A stretch of DNA of 45,753 bases from Zarea fungicola. Lineage: Eukaryota > Ascomycota > Sordariomycetes > Hypocreales > Cordycipitaceae. The notes under the pieces were generated by a model, which was not told where the DNA came from, made no database searches, and saw nothing but the letters and a program-made list of their open reading frames with translations. Every line of letters begins with the position of its first letter. Within the stretch, counting starts at the first letter, position 1. Below, in pieces: positions 22,307 to 32,445 of this stretch. The DNA is taken from contig FWCC01000167.1 of NCBI GenBank assembly GCA_900169235.1, forward strand, positions 1 to 45,753. The letters are read 5' to 3'. Made by a program: the position numbers and the translations under genes.

Positions 22307-22971
22307 TTATTTTTCTGGTTCTTCATTTTCTAGCAGCTGTTCCTTGTTTCTCAAATTCTCAAGCTCAGTCTCTACGTCCATTGGATCCGCCGGCGTAGTG
22401 ATAGTGGTGTGCTGCTTGGCCTCAGCAATCGCTTCGCGAGCTGCATTATGCTCTTGTAGCCTCTCCCTATATGCAAAACGGTTAGATCCCAGCTCACTAA
22501 GAATAAGTACATTTTTGTTGATCGCGCACGTTATCTTGTTCATTTGCTCTGGGGAGAGCTTGTCGCCTGACTTCCTCACACCTTTGGTTGCATGCTGCAT
22601 GGCGGCCAGTGTCTCCTGGTTGATATTTGCTGACTCTAGCGCAAAAATCTGTTGCTGTAGTGTTGTTACATGTTTCTGTGTCTTTGCACATTGCTCTGCA
22701 TATCTTTTTCTGAGTTCAAGAGATTGCCTTGCGACTGATGTGCCCCAAATCAGCGAATTTCTTCAAGTTTTCACAGTGGCAGTTACCAACCTGCCTCATT
22801 CAAGTGAATATTTCTGCGTGCAATGGCAAGTTGTTGGGCCATTTTTTCCTTTAATTGCTTTTCACGATCCTGGCATAACACCAACTGCTCTCTTATACTG
22901 CAAATGGCATCCTGGATACTAGTCTTCTTTCTCGCGGAACCAAAGCGGAGCCTGGCCAAGCATCCCACCAT
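22307..22971 (-). CDS. Divergent Snf7/Vps32-like ESCRT-III protein
   Basis: Two exons, 22791-22971 and 22307-22734, separated by a 56-nt intron with donor gttggt and acceptor cag. The phase fits and gives 202 aa, close to the usual ~220 for Snf7. ESCRT-III features: basic N-terminal helix 1 region (SARKKTSIQDAICSIREQLV), helix 2 with KQLKEKMAQQLAIARRNIHL, the near-diagnostic IFALESANINQETLAAMQ, and an acidic C-terminal helix PMDVETELENLRNKEQLLEN in the place of the Snf7 MIM/autoinhibitory region. The usual start (M-x-x-WFGG) is replaced by MVGCLARLRFG. Family role: polymerises on endosomes to drive multivesicular-body budding and membrane scission. The divergence, Cys content and A/T-rich codons suggest a paralogue rather than the core Snf7, or a decaying copy. 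Start chosen at 22971 because it is the first ATG in the open frame. Confidence 0.82.
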
Positions 22972-24621
22972 ATTCACAGCTTCGGGTACAGTTCTCACTT
23001 GGGTAATTGTCAATCGGGAGACGATGTGCAAAGTATGTACGATGTATGGCTTTGGCGACGGTCGTTGCCTTGTTTCCCCACTCAGAATGATTAATAATGA
23101 AATAGCGGGTATTGATTAGCAGACAGCAGCGAGATTGCTATTTGGCGCAATTGAGCCATTGTGCCTAGTTGTTGTAGTCTGAGAAGCTCTTGGCAGTCAG
23201 CAAAGAATGACGCAGCACGCTGTGGTGTTCTAGACTGACGGATGGCCGCCATGGGTGGGTGGGCGTACAGGCCTCGGGCTATTATTCAATATTGCGATAC
23301 TACACCGTTTATAAATTGGAATAAATAAACTAAAATTGAATCATCTAAGAAAATAAAAATATTGTGCTTAAATAAACTTAAAATCAATACTCTATACCTA
23401 ATAATGCAGTGAGCGTTGCCCATATATTGCTCCATGCAAACCACTACGTTGTCAGCTCTTTTTGGGCTACGGTTTGGCCTACTTCCATAGACCTGGAGCC
23501 TCCTTGTTGAAATTTATATAAAACAGAAATAATGAGGAAGATGAACATTTTCTTTTCTTTTCTATCAAATTAGGAAAAATTGATTTGACTTCTTTAACAC
23601 TGCTGCTATGCATGCCACTCTGTGTAAGCTCTTGCGGTATATCCTTCAGGTCCGGCCTTAGTTTACTTGTCGAAAGAGGATTATTGAATTATTGTAATCT
23701 TGCACGTTATACGTATCTTCCGCTACTCAAGACACATAAAGCCTTCGATGCCGTTGAGCACTGCTTTATTCGATATGTCAGAAACTATTTACCTCTTACT
23801 AATCATATCACATTAACGTCTCTGAAATGTATAATCTACAACAACATTGTTTTTGAATGACTCTGTCGGTGGTATTGTCAAAACAAATGCAACTAAATCT
23901 TACTTTATGGCCAGCAGCTAGCTACAGCTTTTCTGACGGCAAATCTGCAACAGAGCGGTATTCTGTTTTTGCTCAGCCTTGTCCACGAGACAGACTGTGG
24001 GGAACGTTGTTTGTCCAAAGAGAGCCGCAACAAGGCTTCAACAATCCAACCAGCGCAAACCAAACATTGCAAACCCCGCAAAGAGCCGCAGACGTCACCA
24101 TTCTAGACAACTTCTTCTCCCATTGTGTCAACCTTTTTGCCGTTCTTTAAAAACATGTTTTCCGTCACTCGCTTCTACCATATCCACATCGACCCGAAAG
24201 TGCGGTTCCTGCCAGAGTTCAACATGACTGCGATCCCTGATGGCCGCGAGCAAGATGCCGAGTTAACACGCCAGTACCACGCCCGGCAGGATCGCCACTA
24301 TTACACCTGCCGAAAATGCACAATATGTACCTCCCGTCAGGGAATGGCTCGAATCATTAGGTGGCAATGATTCTCAGTCCGATGAGATATTCGGATCGGA
24401 TGACAACGCCACGTCCAGCCTCACGTGTGCCATCTATTGTTTGCGGTTGTAAGGAAGCAACCAGCATGATTGGAATTATATTTGCAAGTACGACAACAAC
24501 ACAAAAAGTTGAATTTTACTGACATCAATAAGAGCAGAGTCTTTTTATCTAGCAAAATAATTTACAGCAACAGTTATACTAAATTCAGTACATAACATTC
24601 TTGCCTCTACACGTGGAGCCT
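22972..24621. other. AT-rich spacer between the Snf7-like and dioxygenase genes
   Basis: Strongly AT-rich from about 23280 to 23420 and again near 23800. Apart from the small ORF at 24155-24370 nothing looks coding. The ORF at 23585-23860 has no recognisable domain and starts in AT-rich sequence. Confidence 0.5.
24155..24370 (+). CDS. Small uncharacterised ORF (71 aa), doubtful
   Basis: An ATG after a C/A-rich leader opens a 71-codon frame, MFSVTRFYHIHIDP..., ending at TGA 24368-24370, with a Cys cluster TCRKCTIC near its end. A second frame overlapping the last third reads more like ordinary protein sequence (about 24300 onward: TPAENAQYVPPVREWLESLG, then an Asp/Ser-rich tail to about 24450). 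Either this is a short real gene, a gene broken by a small frameshift, or chance. No family recognised. Confidence 0.25.
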   Translation: MFSVTRFYHIHIDPKVRFLPEFNMTAIPDGREQDAELTRQYHARQDRHYYTCRKCTICTSRQGMARIIRWQ

Positions 24622-25688
24622 CTACGGCGCCTGGTTGAAGTCGTAGCTATTCCCGAAGCCCCGATTCAAGTACTCCCCCAGAACATCCTCAGTCTTGATC
24701 CAGTCTACAGGTGCCTCAAGTCCCAATTTACTCTCACGTTCTGCATGTTCCAGAATTGGCCGCACATCCTCACCAAGGCGCAGCCGCATTGGGTTTCGGT
24801 ACCACGGCGCGAAATGAATCATAGCCAGCATGATGCGAATCTCTTCAGTTGAATTCGGCATTCCTGCATGCCAGAGTCGCAGGTCACGAATGACGAGCGA
24901 GCCCTTTTTAACAACAGGTTGTGCAGGTGGGATGACAGCCTGCCTTGCCTCAAGAAGGTACTTTTTGATACGACCACTGGCCCTCTCCCCATGAGCGCCT
25001 TCCTGTGAATAGAGGTCGTTATTGTGCGTACCGAGCCATATCTCCGTGGAGCCGTTTTCTGGTGTCATTGTAACAAGAGGCACGTTGACGACAAGGGCAA
25101 ACGGATGAGCGGGGTGAGCAAAATCCGCGTCTGCGTGGACAGGCTGGCGCTGGGGCGAGGAGCCAGGAAGGGGGGGCATGGCGGCGTTGGCTGAACAAAA
25201 CGTCCATTTCGGCCTCGGTCCGAGTACAGCAGAGGTGACTTGTGTTGCAATTGGATCTAGCGATGGACTATGTATTAGGACCAGTCGGAATCGGTGTGGC
25301 AAGGATTTCGTAGCTCACTGATAAAAATAGAAGGATTAAAGTACTTTGCGACTGGAGGTGCGTCTTGCTGCAAGTTTCCGAGGTTGTAGTTGAAGGGCCC
25401 ATCTTCACCCCGGGCTTGCAGGGTGCGGGCGTCTTGTGCCATCTTGATGTTCAGAGCATCCAGAGCAGCGTGCGGCACTACGTCTTCGATGACTACCAGG
25501 CCATCGCGATGCATATGGCGCACTGCAGTTTCAAGATTCCTGGCACCAAGAGTTCGACTTTTTATCTCTTCCGCAGACGGCTTTACTGTCACAGGCAGTC
25601 CAGAGCCATTCGGATTATTTGCCACTGTTGCCAAACTTCGGCGCATCTGTCGCGGCAAGAAGCTGCGCGCAATCATACGATAATACAT
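24622..25688 (-). CDS. Phytanoyl-CoA dioxygenase (PhyH) family protein
   Basis: Two exons, 25319-25688 and 24622-25256 (62-nt GT-AG intron, joining ...NPSIFI to NPIATQVTSAV...) give 334 aa. The N-terminus MYYRMIARSFLPRQMRRSLA is basic and acid-free and could be a mitochondrial presequence; the ATG at 25676 is an alternative. The Fe(II)-binding facial triad is visible: His164 and Asp166 in HADADF and His253 in LRLWHAGMPN, with TEIWLGTH before it. Family role: non-haem Fe(II)/2-oxoglutarate oxygenases that hydroxylate small molecules, in fungi both catabolic and in secondary metabolism; substrate unknown here. It lies 298 bp downstream of the zinc-cluster gene on the same strand. Confidence 0.88.
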
Positions 25689-25986
25689 GGCTTTATGACA
25701 AACAAACTAGGTGAGGTTATAAAAAAAAACACTTTGCGGGAAAAAAAAAAGTCGTACCTTTACAAAACGGTAGCCACCTGTTATATATCCGTCCCATGGC
25801 GGATGACGCAGCTGTAAATAGTGGGAATCCCGAGCTCGGGATAAAACTTCAGTATCTGCACGCCTAAATCGGGAAGTTCCCCCAGATTTACCCCACAGAC
25901 TTCGCTTGGCTTGCCGGACGCGGAGGAACTCGATGAAGAATAGGCAGTAAATATATGGTGGTCGCGACATTTTGCTTACTGAATAG

Positions 25987-27718
25987 TTATGCCGGTGACA
26001 AAAACTCTTGGTCCCAGGACAACTGCAGGCCCTGTATGAGCCGTTCTACTGGCCAGCCAGTCAACTTGCGAGACGCATGCAGGCGGCGGACCACCTCGTC
26101 TCTAGCACCATCGTCCTTTATAAATTTTCCGCCTTGCCATGTTAATCAAATGTACCTTTTTTGCCCTACTCGTGCCTTCTCACTTACAGTACGAGATTGG
26201 ACCGTATGCATTGACAACCACTGAAGGTATATTAGTTGTGAAGGCTATGCCACATATTTGTAGAGCCATGTATTCCAACGTATCCGCAATTGTTGCGTAG
26301 TTTTGCGGACTGATACTGCTATTGTTCAAAACTGCAGAGGCGCAATTCGGTGGTGCGTTGGCGGCAAGAATGCAACTAGCCACGAGAAAATAATGCATTG
26401 CCGATGCTAACCCTCTTGGTCAGCCACTGGTAGAAAGTAGGGTTTATGGACTGCCTATATACCATGGAAGTCCTGCAGAAATCTTATCTGGGGAAGAGTT
26501 TCACCGGCAGCTCTGGTGGTGGAAAAGGCAAGAAGATGCCTTGGCAAGCTGTCCAGCCAACCGGTTGTGTCGCAGTACCATTGCTGCCATTCTGGCTCCC
26601 GTAACGGGCCGACAAACGCAGCATTTATTATATGCCCCAAAATTAGCGAGATTGAATGTAGGTGACTTTCACCAGCGGAAAATAGTGGTGTTTCGACCAC
26701 GGCCAGATCAATCTTTAACGGACAGCCTTGGAACAAGCTAAAAGTAATGTCTTCGCGTAAATAGTTCCAAAATCCGGCTGCTAGTAATGGATTGCCACCG
26801 ACTTCTGCGAAGGCACCTTCTCTGGATGCAAGTGAAAATGCGCCTTGAAGATGCGTGTTCGGATCGACATCTTCTGTTGCGGCAGTCAGTTACTTGTACA
26901 AGGGCTGTAAAATGACATCCTTGCGACGCACCATGAAGAATTTCATAGGATCGCAGTAAACATGTAGCCGCCAGAGCTGTGCCATCTGTGAGGCTATCAT
27001 CACCGTCCGTAAGTTTAATAAGTAATCGAACACAGTGTCCGTGGTAAAACTCTGCGAAGTCTCGCAGGGCTTTTGCGCTTATTCGGCTCGCCTGCACTGC
27101 AGCCAAGGCAATGACCGCGCAAAACAGGAGCTCATTGTCCAGTGCAAGTTTAGGAACAACCGTAGCAAAGTGCTGCCGCGAATCACATAGATCATACCAG
27201 CTTGATGGGCCGCTCAAGTAGAGGGAAAACAGGATCGAAACATCCGCGTTTTGCAGTGCAACCCTCGGTGTCTGTGGGTGAGGGAACTTCCCAGTCCACG
27301 CTACAGGGAAGCAACAAAATCAGAATGAATCCAGGTCAAATTTTGTAAAGCTCGGCAAACATACTCGTCTTTTCGCGCTTGTTTGCGCCTGCGATGCTTC
27401 CTGCCAGAGCAGGGCGACGACAGTACCTGCCAGCCTTTACACATTGACCACATATGGGTGTATTCTCATCGCCTAACAATGAATTAAGCACAGCGCACAC
27501 AAAACTAGCTGCATAGATGCGCAGAATGTGTACTCACATTTTACTTTCCGCTTTCGACAGGTTTCACTGGATCGGCGCGTGAGCTTGCGAGGCTGGTGAA
27601 GCAACGATTTCTAGAACCTACCATGCTACGGATTGGTCAGTCATGGCATGTTGATATACAAGAAATAAGCCGAGAGCCACTGCAACATCTTACTGTAACC
27701 GTTTTTAGAGCGAGGCAT
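25987..27718 (-). pseudogene. Zn2Cys6 transcription-factor gene, zinc cluster split by 35 extra bases
   Basis: Seven exons can be read: 27694-27718, 27538-27617, 27365-27472, 26932-27300, 26463-26873, 26188-26406 and 25987-26132. All six introns (55-77 nt) are GT-AG and phase 1. The start MPRSKNGY and the rest of the protein (TWTGKFPHPQ..., LLRSYEIL, QGAFSLASREGAF, a C-terminal fungal regulatory domain ending FLSPA) fit Zn2Cys6 regulators. Within exon 2, CFT and CRKRKVKC, which should abut as CFTCRKRKVKC, are separated by bases 27560-27594 (35 nt, not a multiple of three, no GT-AG). Leaving those out makes the whole gene exactly 441 codons in frame. As it stands the frame shifts and stops early. 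The remaining cluster, CDENTPICGQCVKAGRYC, is intact. Family role: DNA-binding pathway-specific regulator. Probably a recent or strain-specific disruption. Confidence 0.8.
27560..27594 (-). other. 35-bp insertion inside the zinc-cluster codons
   Basis: These bases fall between Thr and Cys of the CxxC pair. On the coding strand both junctions end in ACC (TTCACC before, GAAACC at the insertion's end), and TTCAC / GTGAA flank it as a small inverted repeat. The segment lacks GT-AG ends and is too short for an intron. Confidence 0.7.
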
Positions 27719-28331
27719 CTCAAGGGCTACGTCACGGCGATGCGGAAAGGGTGATGAAAGTAGTGAAGCTTGGTGGTGGTAGAAGGGGGATGTGGCTGTT
27801 TGTAGTAGCCGCGAGACTTGCGCCGGACCGACCGACCCCCACAGTTGCCTGTCTTGACTTGAATGCAAATTCTCATTCCATGGCCCGGTTATGTTCTCTC
27901 CAATTTGTGAAATTTCATTTTTCGTTTTGTATTGTGTAACATACTTGGACCTCTGGGCCATACGAGCCCAGTTCAATAATGATAGGGGTTTTTGCAGGCG
28001 TATCTAGCTATTTAGGTACGCGTGGCTCATAGGCAGGTATACAAACAACACTGGCAGCCGGCAAAAGACTGTTGAAAACGACAGACATGTCCAAAAGGAT
28101 GCAACTGAAAGTAATTAAGAAGCCTCTCCCCTCACGCGGTGGTTTTGTATTATTGTCCAACGCTCCCATTGCACCTCAACGCAACAAAGACGAAGTCCAG
28201 ATACCCGCCTCGGCTGCCCTGGCAAGAGACATGCATATATGTAACGTATGTATGTGTCTGATTAGACTGATAAACCATAAACCTAGTTTGACCAAAAAAA
28301 ATCGAAGTAGCCAAGAAGGGCAAAAGAAAAA
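27719..28331. other. Upstream region of the zinc-cluster gene
   Basis: A 613-bp spacer with no coding signal, holding whatever promoter the zinc-cluster gene had. The right end abuts the tRNA gene. Confidence 0.5.
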
Positions 28332-28427
28332 CGTCACCTGCAGGATTCGAACCTACGCTCACGAATGAAATGCCTTACTAGATGAGGAAGTAGCAGGGCA
28401 CCGCCTTAACCACTCGGCCAAAGTGAC
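28332..28427 (-). tRNA. tRNA-Ser: tRNA-Ser(GCU) with a 15-nt intron
   Basis: On the minus strand: acceptor GTCACTT pairs with AGGTGAC, discriminator G; D-arm GCCGAGTGGTTAAGGC; anticodon stem GTGCC/GGCAT; loop CTGCTA-A with anticodon GCT (28392-28394); a 15-nt intron (28376-28390) placed one base 3' of the anticodon, as usual in eukaryotes; long variable arm with stem TCA/TGA and loop TTCG; T-arm GTAGG TTCGAAT CCTGC. The long variable arm and G73 agree with serine. Reads AGC/AGU codons. Confidence 0.93.
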
Positions 28428-28665
28428 TTGTATTGGATGGAACCTAATTCTGCATATATAATCTTCAGCGTCCGACCTTTTCTCCGAGTTGAAAAGCTCC
28501 AGATTCACCTCTGGTCTAGTACTTTCCACCCACTCATACACAAACTACATTCACATACTGCTCTTCTGTGTATAATTTCTTTCGCTTTTCATACTGGATC
28601 AGTATGTATTAATAATATCATTTGCTCAATATACAGCTCCCCAAGTACAAAAATATACACCATCT

Positions 28666-30615
28666 TCATTTCTGAATCTGGCTCAGAATTACATCCGCGG
28701 CCTTCTCACCCACCATGTACGTCGACACCGCTGTGAATGTGCCCGGAATCTTGGGATACACAGACGCATCCACGACGCGCAGGCCATCCACACCACGCAC
28801 GCGGAAGCTCGAATCCAGCACGGCCATCGGATCGCCGTCCGCGCCAATCGGGCATGTGCACGACGCGTGATGGCCCCAGGCTGTATCCTTGGCATACTGC
28901 TCAATGTCCGCCTGACTGGTGACGGCGGTGCCCGGCAGCACCTCCGTGACGGGCACGACCTGGCGCTTGAGCGCGTCGCGCGCCACACCGACGGCCTCGT
29001 ACAGCGACTGTAGGTCCTTGGCGTAGTCACCCACGCCCGTGTCAAAGTAGTTGTACACAATCTCGGGCACGTCGAGCGGGTCCGATGAGCGCAGGCGCAC
29101 CGTCCCCGCGTGGTTGCGCGGGTGCGCCTTGAGGATGGCCCAGGTGAACCAGTCGTGGTCCTTGGTGGCGTTTATGCTGTAGCCTGGGAAGTATCCGCGA
29201 AAGTTGACCGGCCCGCCAAAGATGAAGGTGTCATACTCGTCGTTGTCGCTGACGGAGCTCTTGTGAAACATGGCAACGGGGAGGCCGTTTGTCGCGAGCA
29301 CGCCGCGGTCGCCGAGGATGGGCTTGCCCCAGCGGTCCAGGCACGGGTCATGCTGGCCGTCGATGCCAAAGGTGCAGCCGTTGAGGACGACGAAATCGTG
29401 CGGTGCTTTGCCCTGCACGCTGATCTCGTAGTGGTCCTGCAGGTTGCGGCCGACGCCGGGCAAGTCAACGACGACGGGGACGCCGACAGACTCGAGCTCG
29501 GCGCGGGGGCCGATGCCGCTCAGCTTGAGGAGCTGCGGGGAGTTGTACGTGCCGCCAGCGACAATGACCTCCCGCGAGGCGAGGGCTCGGCCAGGCGTGC
29601 CCTTGCCTGCAGTGCCGTAACGCGGACTGGCCTTGTACAGGTACTGGCCGTCTAGGAACTCGACACCCGTGGCGCGCGGCTTATCGCCGCTCTCGTCGAG
29701 GATGATCTTGGTAACGTGGCAGTTGAGGCGTACATCGAGAGGATATTTTTTGTTGCCATTCGCATCCTTGGCGTCCCGGACAGAGACAACAAACTCGCGG
29801 GAGCCGACGCGTGCGCCGCCCTTGCTGGAGAGAGGCACCTCATAGTACGAGTTTGTCTTGTCGCGTGCCTCCGTATCGGCATTTGCATCCCCAGCCAGGA
29901 GAGACACCAGGTCGCCCACAATTGGGAGGAGCTTGCCTGAAGCGAGCGCACCGCCGGTGAGGATGCTCAGAAGCTGCGGATCTTGTAGGGCGAGGCCAAG
30001 ACTGGTGACCTCAGTGCTGAGCCAGCCGCTGTGTCCATGGCCGCTGTCGAGCGGCAGGCCGTAGTTCTTATCCTCCATGCGGATAAAGTACTTGCGCATG
30101 TTGTCATGCTTCCAGGAGTCGTCGCCAGTGAGGCTCGCAATGTAGTCAAAGTCAGACCGGTGTGGGTAGATGGCGACCAGAGCATTGTGTGCCGTGCAGC
30201 CGCCAAGCGTTTGGGTACGGGGATACAGGGTGCCCTTGAGCTTGGAGCCAGCGGGTGGATTGAGGCCAGTATACTGGCCACCATCCGGGGTGTCATAGGT
30301 GGACTTGTAGTCGCGCGCTTGGCGCTGCTCATCGGCATAGTGGTGGACAAAGAAATTCCACGCAAGTGCGCCATCTTCAGATGCCCTCGCAGAGTATGCT
30401 GGCACCGAGTAGTTGGAATTCTTGCCCTGGTCATCTCCAGCCTCGATGAGGAGAGTCTTGTGGCCAGCCAATGCAAGACGAGCAGCCAAAGGACCGCCGC
30501 CAGCGCCAGAGCCAACAACGACGTATTCGTACCCAGTAAGTTCATTAACCGTGGGTACTGCAGAAACAACAGAAGCCACAGCGGCCACAAGGCCGAGGGC
30601 AGTGTTGAGGAACAT
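28666..30615 (-). CDS. Secreted GMC-family flavin oxidoreductase
   Basis: Intronless, 649 aa, ATG at 30615. A signal peptide (MFLNTALGLVAAVASVVSAV) precedes the FAD-binding beta-alpha-beta motif VVVGSGAGGGPLAARLA, the GMC signature around YPRTQTLGGCTAHNALVA, and a second signature near GGTYNSPQLLKLSGIGPRAE. The catalytic His pair lies in AWGHHASCTCPIG near the C-terminus, followed by GLRVVDASVYPKIPGTFTAV. In many GMC enzymes the second catalytic position is His or Asn in a G-N/H-T context; here the aligned segment is PGTFT, which I believe is shared by a fungal subgroup. Family role: FAD-dependent oxidation of alcohols, sugars or aromatic alcohols outside the cell. The substrate cannot be inferred. 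Several Asn-X-Ser/Thr sites fit secretion. Confidence 0.93.
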   Translation of the reverse strand: MFLNTALGLVAAVASVVSAVPTVNELTGYEYVVVGSGAGGGPLAARLALAGHKTLLIEAGDDQGKNSNYSVPAYSARASEDGALAWNFFVHHYADEQRQARDYKSTYDTPDGGQYTGLNPPAGSKLKGTLYPRTQTLGGCTAHNALVAIYPHRSDFDYIASLTGDDSWKHDNMRKYFIRMEDKNYGLPLDSGHGHSGWLSTEVTSLGLALQDPQLLSILTGGALASGKLLPIVGDLVSLLAGDANADTEARDKTNSYYEVPLSSKGGARVGSREFVVSVRDAKDANGNKKYPLDVRLNCHVTKIILDESGDKPRATGVEFLDGQYLYKASPRYGTAGKGTPGRALASREVIVAGGTYNSPQLLKLSGIGPRAELESVGVPVVVDLPGVGRNLQDHYEISVQGKAPHDFVVLNGCTFGIDGQHDPCLDRWGKPILGDRGVLATNGLPVAMFHKSSVSDNDEYDTFIFGGPVNFRGYFPGYSINATKDHDWFTWAILKAHPRNHAGTVRLRSSDPLDVPEIVYNYFDTGVGDYAKDLQSLYEAVGVARDALKRQVVPVTEVLPGTAVTSQADIEQYAKDTAWGHHASCTCPIGADGDPMAVLDSSFRVRGVDGLRVVDASVYPKIPGTFTAVSTYMVGEKAADVILSQIQK

Positions 30616-32445
30616 CAGGACTTGAGTCGTGAAGATCAGGCTCTCAGTATATTCCGTCAGTTATGACCTGTATCTGAAAGATATTGGCTCTTCATACAAA
30701 AAATATATACAAAGGGGCATGTGAATGGTAAGCACCACACTGGCCAACATGGCAAGCAACAACACAACCGGCTCCAGCTGGGATTATGTACTCCATCACG
30801 GCTCTGGTCCGATCCATGGCGGAGCCGGACGAGCTCTACTATTACAATAGAAATGAATGAGACACCGGACTTTACCAAGTGGCGTCGCATCTCCCTACAT
30901 GTTCCTAGTCGTATTGTCAAGCTAGCTTCTCACAGCTGCTCGACCTCGACTGCCGGCGGAGCTAACGATGAGAACCCCTCTCGCTCCTTGCTGATCGTCG
31001 AATAAAAGCAAAGGCCAATTGCACTAATAAACAAGCTAAAAGTTGTAATTACAACCAAACCCCACCAAGAGGGCAACACTAAGCTACAAATGTAAAATTA
31101 TTCTTGTTTCCGTGACGGTCACAGGGCTTGCAGTGGTGCGAATGGCTTGGCCGGCGCGAATCCCAATCAGCCCCGAGTCGAGATTTACTTCTCGGACAAC
31201 CGAGATGCCGGGGACCAAAGTGGGCAGCGGCAGCGACGCCCCTGTATAGAGATATGTTTGTTGGCAACATTAATTGCGTCTCATTGTTCTTTTTGACATT
31301 GCCAGGGCATCGCCGGATCCATTAGGCGGGTTTGGCGGGTTTACTGTTTGAGAAAACATTGCACCTTGCAGTTACAAAGTCTGTACTATAACGTCCCGGA
31401 GTCGGTACTAGTTCTGATAGCTAGCACCGCTTCAGGGGCTTTCAATCATATTATTAGAAATGGGCCAATTCATTGAAAGAAAAGCGAATTGGCGCGGGTT
31501 GTGTTTTTTCTGTCTTGTCCTGTCTCAGTCCAGAGCAAACTACCCGCCGTTATGGAACTGTTAAATGCTGTACACAAATGCTACGGGCGTGGGGTTAGTG
31601 TGGGATGCTGGAGCCCTTCGATCGGACGCGGACACAATATTTGGTCCAGCAAAGCCGTCCACGACTGAATTGATAGTCGGGCGTTGGGTCCACGGTAGCC
31701 ACAGGGTCTATCTAAATGTTTTGCATCGCAGAACTATAAGGTCGCCATGCCAAGTATAGGGTATCAGCATGTGAAGTGACTAGCCAGGCAAGGGGCAGCC
31801 TGTGATGCAGGAGGAACTGGATAAACTTTATTAGGACAAGATCCCCTACTTTGTGGCATGAATGCGGAGCCGTTCGGCTAGCCCACAGCGGCGCGTGGAT
31901 CGGTTGCCTGGCTAATAATGAACATAGGATGAGCTATTAAACCTACTTCAACGGCTCATCATGCCGTTGTATCAGCTACCATGTGCTCCTGCTGCCCAGC
32001 AGCCGTTGCAAGCCACCAATGCAACTGCATGATGAGCATGTTAGCCTCGGCTTACCTGTGTTTAAAAATTCTCTGTGTTCTGGACAACGGTTACAGAATA
32101 GCAACTGCTCCTTGGCTCAGACAAGAGCGAGAGAGGAGACATTGTTGTGCGTGTTTAAGTTTATGCAATTGAACAGAATTCCATTTTTAAACAAGGATAG
32201 TTAAAATGTACGTCTAGGACAAGCCTAGTAACTTACGCTTCTGCACATGTTTGCGCTGAAGAAAAGGAAAATCGCACATAAAAGCAATAAAGCAAACAAG
32301 ACGCCGAGCTCATGACAGCTGAGTACGCAAAACCCACTCTAGATATCTTTCCAACGAAAAATGCAGATTTGAAAAATTGGCCACACCGCTCTAGTGTAAA
32401 GAAAATTAAAACACAACATACTGGATCAGTCACCTTTATGCTTTA
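30616..32445. other. Spacer upstream of the GMC gene
   Basis: About 1.8 kb holding the GMC promoter on the left and the 3' flank of the CRH gene on the right. The short ORFs (for example 30657-30920 minus, 31565-31759 plus, 31981-32172 plus) have no recognisable domain. Confidence 0.5.

Noticed and set aside
22464..22494. 31-nt GT...AG stretch inside exon 2 of the Snf7-like gene
   Set aside because: Too short for a fungal intron, and removing it shifts the frame away from the ELENLRNKEQLLEN C-terminus.
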